Positions 27,060-35,200 of a DNA stretch of 37,079 bases are shown here, piece after piece. The translations under genes and the position numbers were made by a program. Source of the stretch: Flavobacteriales bacterium (GTDB lineage Bacteria > Bacteroidota > Bacteroidia > Flavobacteriales_D > Crocinitomicaceae); the NCBI GenBank assembly GCA_947491305.1, contig CANLIL010000027.1:1-37079 (forward strand), read 5' to 3'. The notes beneath the pieces are model-generated. The model was given only the letters and a program-made list of their open reading frames with translations. It was not told the DNA's origin and searched no databases. Every line of letters starts with the position of its first letter. Position 1 is the first letter of the stretch.

Positions 27060-27160
27060 ACTTATCTTTTCAGTCATTGACTGATTGGATTTGGCACCTT
27101 CTCAAATTTGAGGGTTGCCAAGGTTTCGTAGGGCCTGTCCCTCCACCTTTCTTCATAAGT
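27060..27160 (-). ncRNA. SAM-I riboswitch (S-box)
   Basis: The minus-strand RNA has every conserved SAM-I block in order: P1 5' arm ACTTAT (27155-27160), GAAGAAAGGTGGAGGGACAG with the kink-turn GGAGGGAC, GGCCCTACGAAACC, TTGGCAACC, then AAGGTGCCAAATCC, the P4 arm CAGTCAATGACTG, and P1 3' arm GATAAGT (27060-27066). It binds S-adenosylmethionine and lies 47 bases before the metH homocysteine subunit. A TTTG-containing box (ATTATTTG, 27168-27175), just upstream of P1, may be its -7 element. No strong terminator follows: only AGTC-GTTT-GACT and a T run, so control may be translational. Confidence 0.93.
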
Positions 27161-27241
27161 TTTCTATCAAATAATGAACGAGGCACAAAATTAAGGGGAA
27201 AAATAAGAAAATCAAAGTGTTTTTATACTTTTACAAGAAAA

Positions 27242-27598
27242 ATGAAGCGATTTATAAATAGTGTTGGTTTTGCGTTGAATGGAATTCGAATTTTACTAAA
27301 AAATGAACGCCACTTTAAAATTCATTTTTTAGCTTTCATTTTTGTTCTTATTCTTGGAGTTTTCTTAAACATAAATCGAATAGAATGGCTGGTTTTATTC
27401 ATCACATCTGCTTTGGTAATGACGATTGAAGCAATCAATACTGCTTTGGAAAAATTATGTGACCACGTAACGCCAAATCAGCATGAGTCAATTAAAAAAG
27501 TAAAAGATATTGCTGCTGGAGCCGTTTTTATCGCTGCGCTTTTTGCGCTTGTAATAGGCTGTGTTATTTTTATTCCAGCATTTTACAAGTTATGCTAA
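27242..27598 (+). CDS. dgkA: Diacylglycerol kinase family membrane protein (DgkA)
   Basis: 118 residues from the ATG at 27242. It has the small, three-helix DgkA/undecaprenol kinase shape: N-terminal surface helix (FINSVGFALNGIRILLKNERHFKIH), two hydrophobic helices, the signature EAINTALEKLCDHVTPNQHESIKKVKDIAAGAV, and a last helix. In Gram-positive and Bacteroidota relatives the substrate is often undecaprenol, recycling the peptidoglycan lipid carrier; which lipid is used here is not shown. An upstream in-frame ATG (27077) falls within the SAM riboswitch on the other strand and is not a credible start. The stop abuts the converging HMA lipoprotein gene. Confidence 0.93.
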   Translation: MKRFINSVGFALNGIRILLKNERHFKIHFLAFIFVLILGVFLNINRIEWLVLFITSALVMTIEAINTALEKLCDHVTPNQHESIKKVKDIAAGAVFIAALFALVIGCVIFIPAFYKLC

Positions 27599-27979
27599 TT
27601 AGTTGTTGATTGATTCATCCTTCAACAACTTCGCTGTAAATTGTTTTTCATTGATTGTTTGAATCAATTGAAGCATTTTTAGTACATCAGTTTTAGCTGC
27701 GTCATACGTAACAACTGCAACTTGTTTTTTTCTTCCTGCCACAAAATCATATTGAACACGTTCAACGCCACCAGTTTCTTTTAACGCTTTTCGAATACTT
27801 CCACCACAACCCATTTCACACGTCATACCTTCAATTTCAGCAGTCATTTTTTTGGTTCCAATAACTTTTGTTTTGGCTGTTTTCACGACTTTTTCACGAC
27901 GCAATACAATTGTTTCTGGTGTTGAATTACACGCAACAAATAAACCCAGTAAACAGAATAACAAGGAAGTTCTAATCAT
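27599..27979 (-). CDS. Lipoprotein with heavy-metal-associated (HMA) domain
   Basis: 126 residues. The signal peptide MIRTSLLFCLLGLFVAC has a lipobox with C17. After a short linker, a ferredoxin-like HMA domain runs from about 45 to 115. Its metal site reads GMTCEMGCGG with C54 and C58, three residues apart rather than the canonical CxxC. The rest (SIRKALKETGGVERVQYDF...VVTYDAAKTDVLKMLQ) fits the fold. It is therefore a membrane-anchored metal-binding protein, perhaps for copper or another soft metal outside the cytoplasm. No P-type ATPase or regulator is adjacent. It converges on dgkA without a gap. Confidence 0.85.
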   Translation of the reverse strand: MIRTSLLFCLLGLFVACNSTPETIVLRREKVVKTAKTKVIGTKKMTAEIEGMTCEMGCGGSIRKALKETGGVERVQYDFVAGRKKQVAVVTYDAAKTDVLKMLQLIQTINEKQFTAKLLKDESINN

Positions 27980-27997
27980 AACAAGAATTTTAATTCA

Positions 27998-28005
27998 CAA
28001 AGTTA
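27998..28005 (-). promoter_or_regulatory. -7 box of the HMA lipoprotein gene
   Basis: TAACTTTG on the minus strand is a perfect TAnnTTTG match 18 bases before the ATG. A TTTG lies 23 bases upstream of it, slightly beyond the usual spacing. Confidence 0.4.
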
Positions 28006-28078
28006 CAACTTCTCAAGAAATTGGAACTCAAACAGCTAATATTTAACAGAATTAGCCGAAGAAATAGGAACAAAAACG

Positions 28079-28086
28079 TATATTTG
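28079..28086 (+). promoter_or_regulatory. -7 box of engB
   Basis: TATATTTG, a perfect TAnnTTTG match, 15 bases before the ATG at 28102. It argues for that ATG rather than the longer frame beginning at 28021, which would start upstream of the promoter. No clear -33 element. Confidence 0.45.
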
Positions 28087-28101
28087 CACAAAAATCAGCG
28101 C

Positions 28102-28701
28102 ATGAAAATCAAAGAAGCAACATTTGTTATTTCCAACACAGACTATAAGCAATGTCCGGATGAAGACCGTCCTGAATTTGCCTTTATTGGTCGTTCAAAT
28201 GTAGGGAAATCTTCCTTGATCAACATGTTGGTGAATAATAAAAATCTAGCTAAAACATCTGGCAGACCAGGTAAAACGCAGCTTATCAATCACTTCATTA
28301 TTAATAACCATTGGTTTTTGGTCGATTTACCAGGATACGGTTATGCGAAAGCTTCCAAAGTACAACGCGAAAAATGGGAAAAGTTTATTGCTGAATACCT
28401 CACAAAAAGAAAGCAATTATTAAACGTTTTCGTTTTGTTGGATTGTCGTTTGGAACCGCAACAAATTGATCTAGAATTCATGAATTGGTGCGGCGAAAAA
28501 CAAATTCCATTTTCAATGGTCTTTACGAAGATTGATAAACTGTCGTCTTCCGCATTGCAAAAGAATTTAACCAAATACAAAAAAGAAATGATGAAGTATT
28601 GGGAAGCATTACCTCCTGTATTCACATCTTCAGCAGATTCTGCTTTTGGAAAAGAAAAAATATTGAATTACATAGAACAAATACTTGAAAATGTAAAATA
28701 A
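28102..28701 (+). CDS. engB: Ribosome biogenesis GTPase EngB (YihA/YsxC)
   Basis: 199 residues. A small TRAFAC GTPase needed for large ribosomal subunit assembly. G motifs: G1 GRSNVGKSS at 30-38, G2 within SGRPGKTQLINHF, G3 DLPGYGYAK, G4 FTKIDK and G5 TSSADS. The ATG at 28102 (MKIKEATFVISN) matches the usual family start; 27 more in-frame codons upstream lie across the promoter and were excluded. It is followed 43 bases later by glyS on the same strand, which may be co-transcribed. Length is normal. Confidence 0.96.
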   Translation: MKIKEATFVISNTDYKQCPDEDRPEFAFIGRSNVGKSSLINMLVNNKNLAKTSGRPGKTQLINHFIINNHWFLVDLPGYGYAKASKVQREKWEKFIAEYLTKRKQLLNVFVLLDCRLEPQQIDLEFMNWCGEKQIPFSMVFTKIDKLSSSALQKNLTKYKKEMMKYWEALPPVFTSSADSAFGKEKILNYIEQILENVK

Positions 28702-28744
28702 TTCATTTTCAGATTAATACAGTACGAATAGAATCGTTGTGAAC

Positions 28745-30280
28745 ATGGAACAAAAAGAAGATAAATTAAAAGAAGTTATTTCTCACGCTAAAGAATATGG
28801 TTTTGTATTCCCTTCTTCAGAAATATATGATGGATTGGCTGCAACCTATGACTACGGTCAATTAGGTTCGGAATTAAAAAACAACATTAAATCGTATTGG
28901 TGGAAATCAATGGTGCAAATGCACGATAACATTGTTGGAATTGATGCTTCGATTTTTATGCATCCTACAACTTGGAAAGCATCAGGACATGTTGACGCTT
29001 TTAATGATCCATTAATCGACAACAAAGATTCTAAAAAACGCTATAGAGCAGATGTTTTACTTGAAGATCACATTGAAAAGATTCGTCAAAAAATTGAAAA
29101 AGAAGTAGAAAAAGGAAGCAAGAAATTTGGCGATTCATTTGATGAAGCTCAATTTAGAGTTACCAATCCCAATGTGTTACGCAACACACAAAAAATAGAA
29201 GAAATTGAAAATAGAATGCGCCAAACGTTGGAAGACAATGATTTGGAAGGCGTTTACAATTTAATTGTCGATTTAGAAATTGTGTGCCCGATTTCAGGTT
29301 CTAAAAACTGGACTGAAGTTCGCCAATTTAATTTGATGTTCTCAACAGAATTAGGATCTGTTGCAGGAGATGCCTCTACTATTTACTTGCGTCCTGAAAC
29401 GGCTCAAGGGATTTTTGTTAATTTCTTGAATGTACAGAAATCCGGTAGAATGAAAATTCCATTTGGTATCGCTCAAATTGGGAAAGCATTTAGAAATGAA
29501 ATTGTTGCACGTCAGTTTATCTTCAGAATGCGTGAATTCGAACAAATGGAAATGCAATTTTTTGTGCGTCCTGGCGAAGAAATGAAATGGTACGAATACT
29601 GGAAAGAAACGCGTTCAAACTGGCATAAAAAATTAGGTTTGGGCGATCACAACTACCGTTTTCACGATCATTTAAAATTGGCTCATTATGCCAATGCTGC
29701 TGCAGATATTGAATTTAATTTCCCAATGGGATTCAAAGAATTGGAAGGAATTCATTCAAGAACTGACTTTGATTTAAAACAACACGAAAAATTTTCAGGG
29801 AAAAAATTACAATATTTCGATCCTGAATTAAACCAAAATTATGTGCCGTATGTCGTTGAAACGTCTGTTGGTTTAGACAGAATGTTTTTGGCGGTGTTAA
29901 GCGCTTCGTATAAAAATGAACAATTAGAAGATGGTTCTGAACGCGCTGTATTAAGTATTCCAGCTGCTTTAGCTCCAATTAAAGTTGCCGTAATGCCCTT
30001 AACTAAAAAAGATGGACTTCCTGAAAAAGCAATGGAAGTATTGAATTCATTGAAATTTGATTACAATTGTCAATACGATGAAAAAGATTCTCCAGGAAAA
30101 CGTTACCGTCGTCAAGATGCCATTGGAACACCTTTCTGTGTGATGATCGATCACCAAACGATGGAAGATAATACCGTTACCATTCGCGATCGTGATACCA
30201 TGGAACAAATTCGAGTGTCCATTTCAGAATTGAATGGAATGATCGATCAAAAAGTGAACATGCGTACTTTATTACAATAA
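28745..30280 (+). CDS. glyS: Glycyl-tRNA synthetase (dimeric, class II)
   Basis: 511 residues. Attaches glycine to tRNA-Gly. It is the single-chain alpha2 type, not the two-subunit glyQ/glyS enzyme. Visible are the N-terminal FPSSEIYDGLAATYDYGQLG, motif 2 around KAFRNEI and FIFRMREFEQMEMQFFV, motif 3 ETSVGLDRMFLAVL, and a C-terminal anticodon-binding domain (APIKVAVMPLTKKDGL..., YRRQDAIGTPFCV). A GTG two codons upstream (28739) is also in frame; the ATG at 28745 was preferred. A strong hairpin lies 21 bases after the stop codon. Confidence 0.96.
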   Translation: MEQKEDKLKEVISHAKEYGFVFPSSEIYDGLAATYDYGQLGSELKNNIKSYWWKSMVQMHDNIVGIDASIFMHPTTWKASGHVDAFNDPLIDNKDSKKRYRADVLLEDHIEKIRQKIEKEVEKGSKKFGDSFDEAQFRVTNPNVLRNTQKIEEIENRMRQTLEDNDLEGVYNLIVDLEIVCPISGSKNWTEVRQFNLMFSTELGSVAGDASTIYLRPETAQGIFVNFLNVQKSGRMKIPFGIAQIGKAFRNEIVARQFIFRMREFEQMEMQFFVRPGEEMKWYEYWKETRSNWHKKLGLGDHNYRFHDHLKLAHYANAAADIEFNFPMGFKELEGIHSRTDFDLKQHEKFSGKKLQYFDPELNQNYVPYVVETSVGLDRMFLAVLSASYKNEQLEDGSERAVLSIPAALAPIKVAVMPLTKKDGLPEKAMEVLNSLKFDYNCQYDEKDSPGKRYRRQDAIGTPFCVMIDHQTMEDNTVTIRDRDTMEQIRVSISELNGMIDQKVNMRTLLQ

Positions 30281-30301
30281 ATTTAGATGGAATATACTTT
30301 C

Positions 30302-30332
30302 AGCTTATCGTTTCAAATGGAAACGGTAAGCT
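30302..30332. other. Strong hairpin spanning the stop codon region after glyS
   Basis: AGCTTATCGTTTC (30302-30314), loop AAATG, GAAACGGTAAGCT (30320-30332): 13 pairs with one T-G wobble. It contains the last codons and stop of the minus-strand membrane protein gene and lies 21 bases after glyS. Neither strand has a following U tract, so it is not a standard terminator; it may halt or protect converging transcripts. Confidence 0.55.
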
Positions 30333-30607
30333 ATGATTCCAGGAATGCCAAAAAGGACAATTATTGCTAAAATAATTCCATCTTTTACCAAATAAAATTC
30401 TTTGACTCCAACCATGTCTTTTTGGTCATAACCAACTCCAATAAAATAAGATAAACTTAAAGGTGCTGCAACTTTTTGCTCTACCAATGCGCGTTGGTAA
30501 ATAATTTCTCCGTTAAATAAATTCAAGGGTAATAAAAACAAGGGTAAGGCAATCAATAGACTACTTAGAGCGAAAATAACAAGCGGTTTTTTTAATTGCG
30601 TGCGCAT
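30305..30607 (-). CDS. Small two-helix membrane protein, function unknown
   Basis: 100 residues with two predicted membrane helices: about 8-30 (PLVIFALSSLLIALPLFLLP) and about 73-93 (GIILAIIVLFGIPGIIAYRF). The loop between them (about 31-72) has a VEQKVAAPLSLSYFIGVGYD segment. I do not recognise a family. A good promoter lies directly upstream (30627-30634), divergent from the kinase promoter. The 3' end is folded in a 13-pair hairpin facing glyS. Likely a real gene because of its promoter, length and protein-like composition, but it could not be tied to any system. Confidence 0.65.
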   Translation of the reverse strand: MRTQLKKPLVIFALSSLLIALPLFLLPLNLFNGEIIYQRALVEQKVAAPLSLSYFIGVGYDQKDMVGVKEFYLVKDGIILAIIVLFGIPGIIAYRFHLKR

Positions 30608-30626
30608 AGGATTAATTTTAGAAGCA

Positions 30627-30634
30627 CAAATTTA
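30627..30634 (-). promoter_or_regulatory. -7 box of the small membrane protein gene
   Basis: TAAATTTG on the minus strand is a perfect TAnnTTTG match 20 bases before the ATG. No clear -33 element at 19-21 bases. Confidence 0.4.
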
Positions 30635-30654
30635 ATGAATTACCCATCAAAAAC

Positions 30655-30662
30655 TAGCTTTG
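30655..30662 (+). promoter_or_regulatory. -7 box of the histidine kinase gene
   Basis: TAGCTTTG is a perfect TAnnTTTG match 30 bases before the ATG at 30692, with TTT about 21 bases upstream. It forms a divergent pair with the minus-strand box at 30627. Confidence 0.4.
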
Positions 30663-30691
30663 ATAAAAATTCTCTTTAAATTAGCGACACG

Positions 30692-32257
30692 ATGAACTTG
30701 TATTCAAATAAACAAAAATGGAAAGTCGCATTAATTGCGGTGGCACTTCTATTGGTCGGGATTTCATTGTTTATATCGAATTCGATTGTCAGTAAAGTTG
30801 GCGATCAAGAACGTGCTCGCGCAAAACAGTGGGCTGATGCCATTAAAAAGAAACTCGAATTGGTTCGCTTAACGGATCAAACGTTTTCTAAGCTTAGAAC
30901 AAAAGAACGCGAAAAAATGATGTGGTGGATTGAAGCAACGAAAGAAGTTTCAAAAGCGACACCATTGGATTTTTTTGAAGATAAACTGCCAGATTTTACT
31001 TTCCCATTAAAAATCATTAATAATAACAAGGATATTCCAGTCATTTTATTGGATGACCAACAACAAATTTCAGGTAGTATCAATATTGATTTTGATACAA
31101 CTGCCCTCAGATTGACAAATACAACTATAACACCAAAAGCGCTTCAAATGCTTTTTGAAGATTCGTTAAAAAAGTTAGCTGAGCGATGGAAAAAAGTAAA
31201 TAAGCCATTTACCATTGAAGTGTATGAGGGTTTATTTATGACCTATGTTTACAATGATACGAAGGAAATTAAAGACTTAGAAAATAATAGGGATTCATTA
31301 TTGCGATCGTTTAATCAAGAATTAATTGAAAACAAAGGGCTTGTTCCAGTGCTCTTAATTGATGATAAATCTGGAGAAATTGTTGGAAGTAATTTAGCAA
31401 AAGAAAAATTGACTAAAAAACGATTTAAAACTACGCTTGCTGAATTAAAACTCGAAAACGAACCCTTAATAATTGATTTTAAAAACGGACAAAAAAATAT
31501 TTTATACTTTGACGATAGTCCTGAATTGAAATTATTGCAGTATTTCCCCTACATCATCTTTTTTATTATTGGGTTGTTTATTTTAATTGGTTATTTGATT
31601 TTTAGTACGTTTAGAAAAGCTGAACAGAACCAAGTTTGGGCTGGTATGGCAAAAGAAACTGCGCATCAATTAGGGACTCCGCTTTCATCTTTAATGGCAT
31701 GGGTGCAATTGTTGGATGCACAAGAAATTGACCCAATGATTCCTAGAGAAATGCAAAAAGACATCGATCGATTGGAGAAAGTAACCGACCGTTTTTCTAA
31801 GATTGGTTCAGGCGCGAAACTGACAGAAAGTTCGCTTGTTGAAACGGTAAAGAATTTAGTGGATTACTTACGCCCGCGTATTTCTGATAAAGTGACGTTT
31901 GAATTTGTTGCTGAAACCGATATCTATTTGAGACACAATGCTCCGTTGATGGAATGGGTCATTGAGAATATTTGTAAGAATGCTGTTGACGCAATGGAAA
32001 ATCATGGAAATTTATCCATACACATTCATTCAACGCCTGAATGGGCGCATATCGACATTAAAGATTCAGGTAAAGGAATTGACCCGAAAAAACTCAAAGC
32101 AATTTTTCAACCAGGATTTTCTACTAAAAAACGCGGTTGGGGTCTCGGACTTTCTTTAGTAAAACGAATTGTCACCGAATACCACAAAGGGAAAGTTTTT
32201 GTTTTGGAATCTCAAGTTGATAATGGCACAACGTTTAGAGTCAGTTTACCGCTTTAA
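30692..32257 (+). CDS. Sensor histidine kinase, orphan
   Basis: 521 residues. Membrane helix 1 at about 11-30, a periplasmic sensor region of about 250 residues (31-284) with no recognised domain, helix 2 at about 285-305, a dimerisation/phosphoacceptor segment with H325 in GMAKETAHQLGTPLSSLMAW, then a GHKL ATPase domain: N box with N430 in ENICKNAVDAM, G1 KDSGKGID, F box IFQPGFSTKK and G2 GWGLGLSLVKR. The motifs are intact, so it should be active. No response regulator is adjacent, so its partner must be encoded elsewhere. Its stop overlaps the converging surface protein gene by four bases. The sensed signal is unknown. Confidence 0.92.
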   Translation: MNLYSNKQKWKVALIAVALLLVGISLFISNSIVSKVGDQERARAKQWADAIKKKLELVRLTDQTFSKLRTKEREKMMWWIEATKEVSKATPLDFFEDKLPDFTFPLKIINNNKDIPVILLDDQQQISGSINIDFDTTALRLTNTTITPKALQMLFEDSLKKLAERWKKVNKPFTIEVYEGLFMTYVYNDTKEIKDLENNRDSLLRSFNQELIENKGLVPVLLIDDKSGEIVGSNLAKEKLTKKRFKTTLAELKLENEPLIIDFKNGQKNILYFDDSPELKLLQYFPYIIFFIIGLFILIGYLIFSTFRKAEQNQVWAGMAKETAHQLGTPLSSLMAWVQLLDAQEIDPMIPREMQKDIDRLEKVTDRFSKIGSGAKLTESSLVETVKNLVDYLRPRISDKVTFEFVAETDIYLRHNAPLMEWVIENICKNAVDAMENHGNLSIHIHSTPEWAHIDIKDSGKGIDPKKLKAIFQPGFSTKKRGWGLGLSLVKRIVTEYHKGKVFVLESQVDNGTTFRVSLPL

Positions 32258-35200
32258 TAACCGTGTAAATCTACCGAACGCATCGCTAATAAAACTTTTA
32301 AGACCTTTTCTCCTATTCCTGGGATATCCACATGAATTAAATAGATTCCAGATGCAACAGGTATTCCCTTTTCATTCATTAAAGTCCAATCTTGAAACGT
32401 TGCTTCACTGTCTTTAAAAATTGATTTTACCAACTTTCCTTGGGATGAATAAATTCGTATCGCACAACGTTCGGGTAAATTAGTGATTTTAACACGGTTG
32501 TCTAATTTACTCGTTTCATATTCTGAATAGGCATAATACGGATTTGGAACAACGTTGATTAATTTTAACGCATCACTCAAAGCTTGTTGACTCGCCGTTA
32601 TCGTTCTGTTTTTAGACATGTTCCACGAATACATAGGTTGCGCTAAATTTTTATTTGTTCCTGCGTAATTTTTATATTCTTTGGCAACATCTAAATTAAT
32701 TGTAACTTCAGTAGCATTTATTTTTTGACCCGCTTTCAATAGTGGATAAGCAATCCAAGCTAAACTTCCGTAAACATTTCTTTTGGCAGTATTTGATACA
32801 GCAGCGTCAGAAGCATCAAAATTTAATATCGATTGGTACAAGAAATTTGTACTCAATACTTCTGCTTCAGTTGGTTGATACGCTGGAAAATCAAATCCTG
32901 CTGTAAATTTATTGATGGTTTTTTGGCGGAATCCAAACACATAAAATGGTTGAACTCCTCCCATTAATGGTGTTCCAGTTTGATCAACCAAACGTGACGT
33001 TGGATTCCAAATCATGTCACTTCCATTTTCAGTTGCCAGAAACGAATTTTCCCCAAATGCCATGTACAAACGAGCTCCTGATTCAACATCAATTGCATAG
33101 CCGGGAAACCAGCCCATCCCAGTTCCTGTTCCATCTGGCGCACCATCTTTCCCAACACTTTGACTTTGACGCAATCCACCTGGTTCAGCACTTCCAATAT
33201 TCAATGCACTTGCACGTCCCATTTCCAAAACAGGACAACGGGTCCACTTAGATTTATCAGAAGTAATAACAATCTGTACACTCGGCAAAAAACTTAAACT
33301 AGCGTAGGATCGCGCATTTCCGGGATTGGTGATTTTGTAGTAACAAAGTGGCATATAATCTGCTTGATAGCCTGTCAATCGATGCGGTGCAATGCCTCCA
33401 TTCAACAATTTGGAGAAAAACTTATCGTTGTCGTAACCACTTTCATCGTTGTAATTACACGGATTTAAATAGGGTGGTAAAAGTGGTAAACAATCCGTTG
33501 CAGTAGAAGTATAAAACCCGGAACGTATCCAATTTGTAGGAAAGAAAATGTCGTTATCGTTGACAAAATTTAACCATTGCAATGAAGAATCTTTAAAAGA
33601 AATAGTACTTCCTAAAATTGTTGTTGAACTAGTTGTGGCATTACCCGGTAAAACTTGATTATACTTTACTTGGTTGATGGTAACAGATATTCCCCATTGC
33701 GGAATCAATTGTTCGTGTTGAACAGCAATTAATTCTTCGGAAGTAACACTATCAAGTAATGTACCACCTTCTTCTGAATAACGGTAAATTGTCCATGAAG
33801 CAGTATCTGTTGCATTGGTTGAAGTTGGAGTATAATGGTGGAATTTACATTCGAAATAGCCATCCGCTACATTCAAAGGGTCGATTACTTTTAATTGAAT
33901 CGGTCCATTATTTTTTTGATAAACTGGCGCATCAATTTTTCCGTTTTCTAAAATTGCTTGTATAGAATTTTCAGAAAGACGTTGAATAAAACCGCCATTT
34001 CCATGCCCATCGTGTTTAGTGATTTCTGGAGAATCTCCGTATTCTAATGAAAAGTATGTTCCATCTGATTCAGGCATTGGATTGTGTGGGATTCCTTCTT
34101 CAACACCAATTTCTCCAACAGCAGCTTTTCTACTGGATAAATAAACCTTTTTTTGACCATCCAATGCGTCTGGATCATCTGGTGAATAGGTTTTATAGTT
34201 ATTATAAGCATAACTTACTGCTAGATAATAATAGCGTTTAAAATTAACCAACGTTTTACTACCTGTTGCAAATTGATCATTACTCACTTTAAAACTATGA
34301 CTAATGCCTTTGTTTTCTCCTTTGACACGTTCAACAGGATAACTTGCTTGTAAATCATTGTCGTATTCAAAATTAATCAAACGGGCCACAGAATCCTTTA
34401 AATCACATTGTGCCACCAACCTAGCTTTTACTGGATTCGATAAATCTGAAACAGAAACACTGTTATCTTTCACTTGATAAATTTGATAGCCTTGGAATCG
34501 GTAATATTTATCCGCATTGGGGTTACTGGCAACAATAAATGGGTCAAACTCTTTGTATTTCTCTCGATAATTGTTTGAATTTACAGGATTTGAAAGTGTT
34601 AAAATCAATTCGTTCTCCAATTCTTGAATGGCTAATTTAGGCGCATGTGGACCTTCTAATACTTTAAAACAATTCTCAAACAATGCTTGTGCTTTGTCAT
34701 CTGCTCGCTGCAATACACTAACAGATTCGATTGGAACACCCGTATTTGTGCGCGCCCAAACTACACCTACTGTAATATTATTTACTGCACCCGGTTTTAA
34801 AATGAAAGGTCCAGCCGACTGCACAAATCGTTTGTCATTAGGTACATTTCCAGCTGAAACTTCTGTCCATGGAGCTTGTGGAACGCCATTTGTTCCCCAA
34901 CCCAATGGATCTGTGTCTCCAGGAAACATGAAATCACAGGGGACATTGATGTTTGCTTCTGGATCTGAAATGTGCCCACTTCCGCCATAATAAAAAGGCG
35001 TTCCATCTTTCCAAAAGCCTCTCAAATAATTGTAATAATCTGAATTTACAATTGGATCAGTTTGATTTGGATTGGCCCCATTTGTCGTGTTCGAATAATA
35101 TAAAAATTGACGCATGCCAAAACGTTCGTTGTCGATGATTTGATCGCCAAAACCTATTCCATTTAAGGCTTCATTTGCACCAATACCAAACGCATTATCA

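Noticed and set aside
27077-27241. N-terminal 55-residue extension of the diacylglycerol kinase frame
   Set aside because: It lies across the SAM-I riboswitch on the opposite strand and does not resemble any DgkA N-terminus; the ATG at 27242 fits the family.
28021-28101. 27-residue extension of EngB
   Set aside because: It spans the TATATTTG promoter box and does not match the family start.
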